From Flavobacteriales bacterium (GTDB taxonomy: Bacteria; Bacteroidota; Bacteroidia; Flavobacteriales_E; Vicingaceae), in NCBI GenBank assembly GCA_029262915.1, contig JAJCYN010000219.1, positions 1 to 7,025 of the forward strand: DNA of 7,025 nt. Direction: 5' to 3'. Below, piece by piece: positions 4,794 to 7,025 of the stretch; the first letter of the stretch is position 1; each line of letters starts with the position of its first letter. The position numbers were made by a program, and so were the translations under genes. Under the pieces are notes generated by a model. That model made no database searches. It saw only the letters and a program-made list of their open reading frames with translations, and had not been told where the DNA came from.

Positions 4794-6796
4794 ATTTTAA
4801 AGAAACAGTACAAAAAGGTATTCCTAATGAATTACCGCCATTTAAAACATTAGACATAACAGTTAGTCACGCTCCAAAAAGAAAAGAAATATTATCTACA
4901 GATGAAAAAAAATTAGCCTTAAAAAATGCTTTACGTTATTTTGATAAAAAACATCACATTGACCTAGTAAAAGAATTTTCTGAGGAACTAGAAAGATACG
5001 GACGAATTTATATGTATCGGTTTCGTCCAGAATATAAAATGTATGCTCGTCCAATAGATGAATACCCAGGAAAATCTATACAAGCAAAATCCATCATGCT
5101 AATGATTCAAAACAATTTGGATTATGCCATTGCACAACATCCACACGAGCTAATTACTTATGGCGGAAATGGAGCTGTTTTTTCTAATTGGGCTCAATAT
5201 TTATTGTGTATGCAGTATTTATCTGAAATGACAGATGAACAAACATTAGTAATGTATTCTGGTCATCCAATGGGATTATTTCCATCACATAAAGATGCTC
5301 CTAGAGTTGTAGTTACCAACGGAATGATGATTCCTAATTACTCTAAACCAGATGATTTGGAAAAATTTAATGCACTAGGAGTTACTCAATATGGACAAAT
5401 GACTGCGGGTTCTTATATGTATATTGGTCCACAAGGAATTGTACACGGAACAACTATTACAGTTTTAAACGGTTGCAGAAAAATTGATACTACTTCGACT
5501 AAGCTCAGCACAAGTAAAGGAACTGCCGGAAAGCTATTTGTTACTTCTGGATTAGGTGGAATGAGTGGTGCTCAACCAAAAGCAGGAAATATTGCTGGAG
5601 TGATTTCTGTAACTGCTGAAGTAAACTCTGATGCTACTTACAAAAGACACGAACAAGGTTGGGTGGATGAAGTAATTGCTGATTTAGATGAATTATGTGC
5701 GAGAGTTGCTAAAGCCAAAGAAGCGAAAGAAGTTGTTTCCATTGCCTATGATGGGAACATTGTTGATGTATGGGAGAAATTTGATGAGAAAAGCATATAC
5801 GTTGACTTAGGTTCTGACCAAACGTCACTACACAATCCTTGGGCAGGAGGTTATTACCCTGCTGGAATGAGCTGCAAAGAATCAAACGAAATGATGGCAA
5901 GCAATCCTGCGCTCTTTAAAGAAAAGGTGCAGGAAAGTTTGAGAAGACAAACGGATGCTATCAATAAACATGCAGCCAAAGGAACTTATTTTTTCGATTA
6001 CGGAAATGCTTTTTTATTGGAAGCATCGAGAGCTGGAGCGGATATAATGGCAGAAAATGGTATTGATTTTAAATACAATTCTTACGTGCAAGACATAATG
6101 GGACCAATGTGTTTCGATTATGGGTTTGGTCCTTTTCGCTGGGTCTGTACGTCTGGTAAACCAGAAGATTTACAAATTACCGATAACATTGCTTGTGAAG
6201 TATTAGAAAAAATAATGGCAACCTCTCCAAAAGAGATCCAGCAACAAATGCAAGATAACATTACTTGGATAAAAGGAGCTCAAGAAAACAAACTAGTAGT
6301 TGGCTCACAAGCTCGTATTTTATATGCTGATGCTGAAGGAAGAACAAAAATTGCTGAAGCATTTAATAAAGCTGTTGCTGATGGAACAATATCTGCTCCT
6401 GTCAATTTAGGTCGGGATCATCATGATGTTTCAGGAACAGATTCTCCCTATAGAGAAACTTCTAACATCTATGATGGTTCACAGTTTACTGCAGATATGG
6501 CCATCCATAACGTAATTGGAGATAGTTTTAGAGGTGCCACTTGGGTAAGCATTCACAATGGTGGTGGAGTTGGTTGGGGGGAAGTAATCAATGGAGGTTT
6601 TGGAATGACCTTAGATGGCTCTGATGACGCAAACAGAAGACTTAAAGCAATGCTTTTTTGGGATGTAAACAATGGTATTGCTCGTAGAAGCTGGGCAAGG
6701 AATGAAGAAGCTATTTTTACTATTAAAAGAGAAATGGAAAGAACACCTAACCTTAAAGTTACTTTACCTAACATTGTTGATGAAAATCTCCTTTGA
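4790..6796 (+). CDS. hutU: Urocanate hydratase (urocanase), long animal-type form
   Basis: Catalyses the second step of histidine breakdown, urocanate plus water to 4-imidazolone-5-propionate, using a tightly bound NAD+ as electrophile in the cytoplasm. The protein has 668 residues, whereas the classical bacterial enzyme has about 555 and animal UROC1 about 676. Recognisable blocks are TYGGNG (123-128), YSGHPMGLFPS (156-166), the NAD-binding GLGGMSGAQPKAG (254-266), DQTSLHNPWAGGYYP (343-357), FGPFRWVCTSG (446-456) with the presumed active-site C453, RDHHDVSGTDSP (542-553) and HNGGGVGWGEVINGGFG (589-605). FGPFRWVC, RDHHDVSGTDSP and the N-terminal extension are those of the animal-type enzyme, not of Pseudomonas. 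All key residues seem intact. The start overlaps the upstream microprotein stop. No hutH, hutI or hutG lies in the window. Confidence 0.97.
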   Translation: MNFKETVQKGIPNELPPFKTLDITVSHAPKRKEILSTDEKKLALKNALRYFDKKHHIDLVKEFSEELERYGRIYMYRFRPEYKMYARPIDEYPGKSIQAKSIMLMIQNNLDYAIAQHPHELITYGGNGAVFSNWAQYLLCMQYLSEMTDEQTLVMYSGHPMGLFPSHKDAPRVVVTNGMMIPNYSKPDDLEKFNALGVTQYGQMTAGSYMYIGPQGIVHGTTITVLNGCRKIDTTSTKLSTSKGTAGKLFVTSGLGGMSGAQPKAGNIAGVISVTAEVNSDATYKRHEQGWVDEVIADLDELCARVAKAKEAKEVVSIAYDGNIVDVWEKFDEKSIYVDLGSDQTSLHNPWAGGYYPAGMSCKESNEMMASNPALFKEKVQESLRRQTDAINKHAAKGTYFFDYGNAFLLEASRAGADIMAENGIDFKYNSYVQDIMGPMCFDYGFGPFRWVCTSGKPEDLQITDNIACEVLEKIMATSPKEIQQQMQDNITWIKGAQENKLVVGSQARILYADAEGRTKIAEAFNKAVADGTISAPVNLGRDHHDVSGTDSPYRETSNIYDGSQFTADMAIHNVIGDSFRGATWVSIHNGGGVGWGEVINGGFGMTLDGSDDANRRLKAMLFWDVNNGIARRSWARNEEAIFTIKREMERTPNLKVTLPNIVDENLL

Positions 6797-6802
6797 AATC
6801 CA

Positions 6803-6823
6803 AGATTAAATCTCTTTTAATCT
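6803..6823 (+). terminator. Hairpin after hutU, possible weak terminator
   Basis: AGATTAAA (6803-6810) pairs perfectly with TTTAATCT (6816-6823) across a 5-nt loop, starting 6 bases after the hutU stop. The stem is 8 bp but almost all A-T, and no clean T-run follows directly: AAAATTTATACCTTTTA comes next. It may end or stabilise the hutU transcript. Position is its best support. Confidence 0.4.
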
Positions 6824-6874
6824 AAAATTTATACCTTTTATTAAATGATTGGTCGAACATTTTAGATATTTCAT

Positions 6875-6882
6875 TATATTTG
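6875..6882 (+). promoter_or_regulatory. Candidate promoter -7 box for the exported protein gene
   Basis: TATATTTG matches TAnnTTTG exactly. The nearest TTG (6849-6851) is 23 nt upstream, longer than the usual 19-20. Transcription from here would give a leader of about 35-40 nt, A-rich and without a Shine-Dalgarno site, before the ATG at 6926. That is the normal appearance of a strong flavobacterial gene. Confidence 0.45.
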
Positions 6883-6925
6883 TTTCCATTACAAAAACTA
6901 AAAATTCTAACTAAACAAAAAAATT

Positions 6926-7025
6926 ATGAAAAAGTATTTACTATTAGCCTCTGCTGCGGTATTTGCGATTTCTGCTAATGCTCAAAACAAAAAAGAGGTA
7001 GCAGAATTTCGAAATCTAAGTGGAG
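6926..7025 (+). CDS. Exported protein of unknown function, 3' end cut by window edge
   Basis: Only the first 33 codons are present. They encode a clear Sec signal peptide: MKKY, a hydrophobic core about residues 5-15 (LLLASAAVFAI), and a likely signal peptidase I site after SANA (16-19), before QNKKEV. There is no lipobox cysteine, so the product should be periplasmic, outer-membrane or secreted rather than a lipoprotein. The mature part visible (about 14 residues) is too short to assign a family. The gene has its own promoter-like site and an A-rich leader, and the hairpin after hutU separates it from that gene. Confidence 0.8.
   Translation, partial: MKKYLLLASAAVFAISANAQNKKEVAEFRNLSG

Noticed and set aside
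5709..5900. Open frame of 63 codons on the minus strand
   Set aside because: It is antisense to conserved urocanase coding sequence and has no family features.
6553..6774. Open frame of 73 codons on the minus strand, hydrophobic at the start
   Set aside because: It is antisense to the conserved C-terminal blocks of urocanase; the proline-rich end simply mirrors the Gly-rich HNGGGVGWGE codons.
4207..6796. XRE gene as a hut-operon repressor analogous to HutC
   Set aside because: HutC is a GntR-family protein, and the repeat evidence ties the XRE gene to the receiver promoter; nothing but proximity links it to hutU.
6926..7025. Guess that the partial exported protein is a GIN-domain (DUF2807) protein, from the EVAEFRNLSG run
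   Set aside because: Only about 14 mature residues are visible, too few to support a family.
1..7025. Mobile element, defence island or CRISPR-like repeats
   Set aside because: No transposase, integrase, terminal repeats, repeat-spacer pattern or tRNA was found, and base composition looks even across the genes.

Overview
The window looks like a chromosomal segment from a marine-type member of the Bacteroidota, probably the order Flavobacteriales. The DNA is AT-rich. Starts mostly lack Shine-Dalgarno sequences, and several intergenic sites match the Bacteroidota promoter form (TTG, about 19 nt, TAnnTTTG). The proteins are of flavobacterial kinds: a membrane-anchored M23 peptidase, a glucosaminidase with LysM repeats, a DUF5522-like microprotein and a long 'animal-type' urocanase. 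Genus cannot be fixed from this sequence.

Layout. The left edge holds the 3' part of an M23 metallopeptidase gene (+, to 877), whose real start lies outside the window. It converges, with a 4-bp stop-codon overlap, on a minus-strand series read from right to left: a lone response-regulator receiver protein (4115-3732), a PLP enzyme of the D-cysteine desulfhydrase/ACC deaminase family (3676-2738), a glucosaminidase with two LysM domains (about 2698-1739) and a PlsC-like acyltransferase (1617-874). Spacings are 55, 39 and 121 bp. Candidate promoters sit before each gene, so this need not be one operon. Facing away from the receiver gene is a small XRE-family repressor-like gene (+, 4207-4551). 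The shared 91-bp spacer holds an exact 11-bp direct repeat 42 bp apart, a candidate operator pair. Next comes an apparent two-gene unit: a 57-residue cysteine-rich protein (4620-4793) overlapping by ATGA the start of urocanate hydratase hutU (4790-6796). A hairpin follows hutU, and then a promoter-like site and the first 33 codons of an exported protein (6926 to the edge).

How the genes fit together. The M23 peptidase and the glucosaminidase both act on peptidoglycan, and the acyltransferase acts on membrane lipid. The receiver/XRE pair is a plausible small regulatory module. The urocanase has no other histidine-utilisation gene beside it, so its partners must be elsewhere. No mobile element, RNA gene, CRISPR array or phage gene was seen. 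Most of the window is ordinary core-type sequence. The points most worth following are the microprotein coupled to hutU, the repeat pair in the divergent spacer, PLP-enzyme active-site residues that argue against ACC deaminase, and the HX5D spacing in the acyltransferase.
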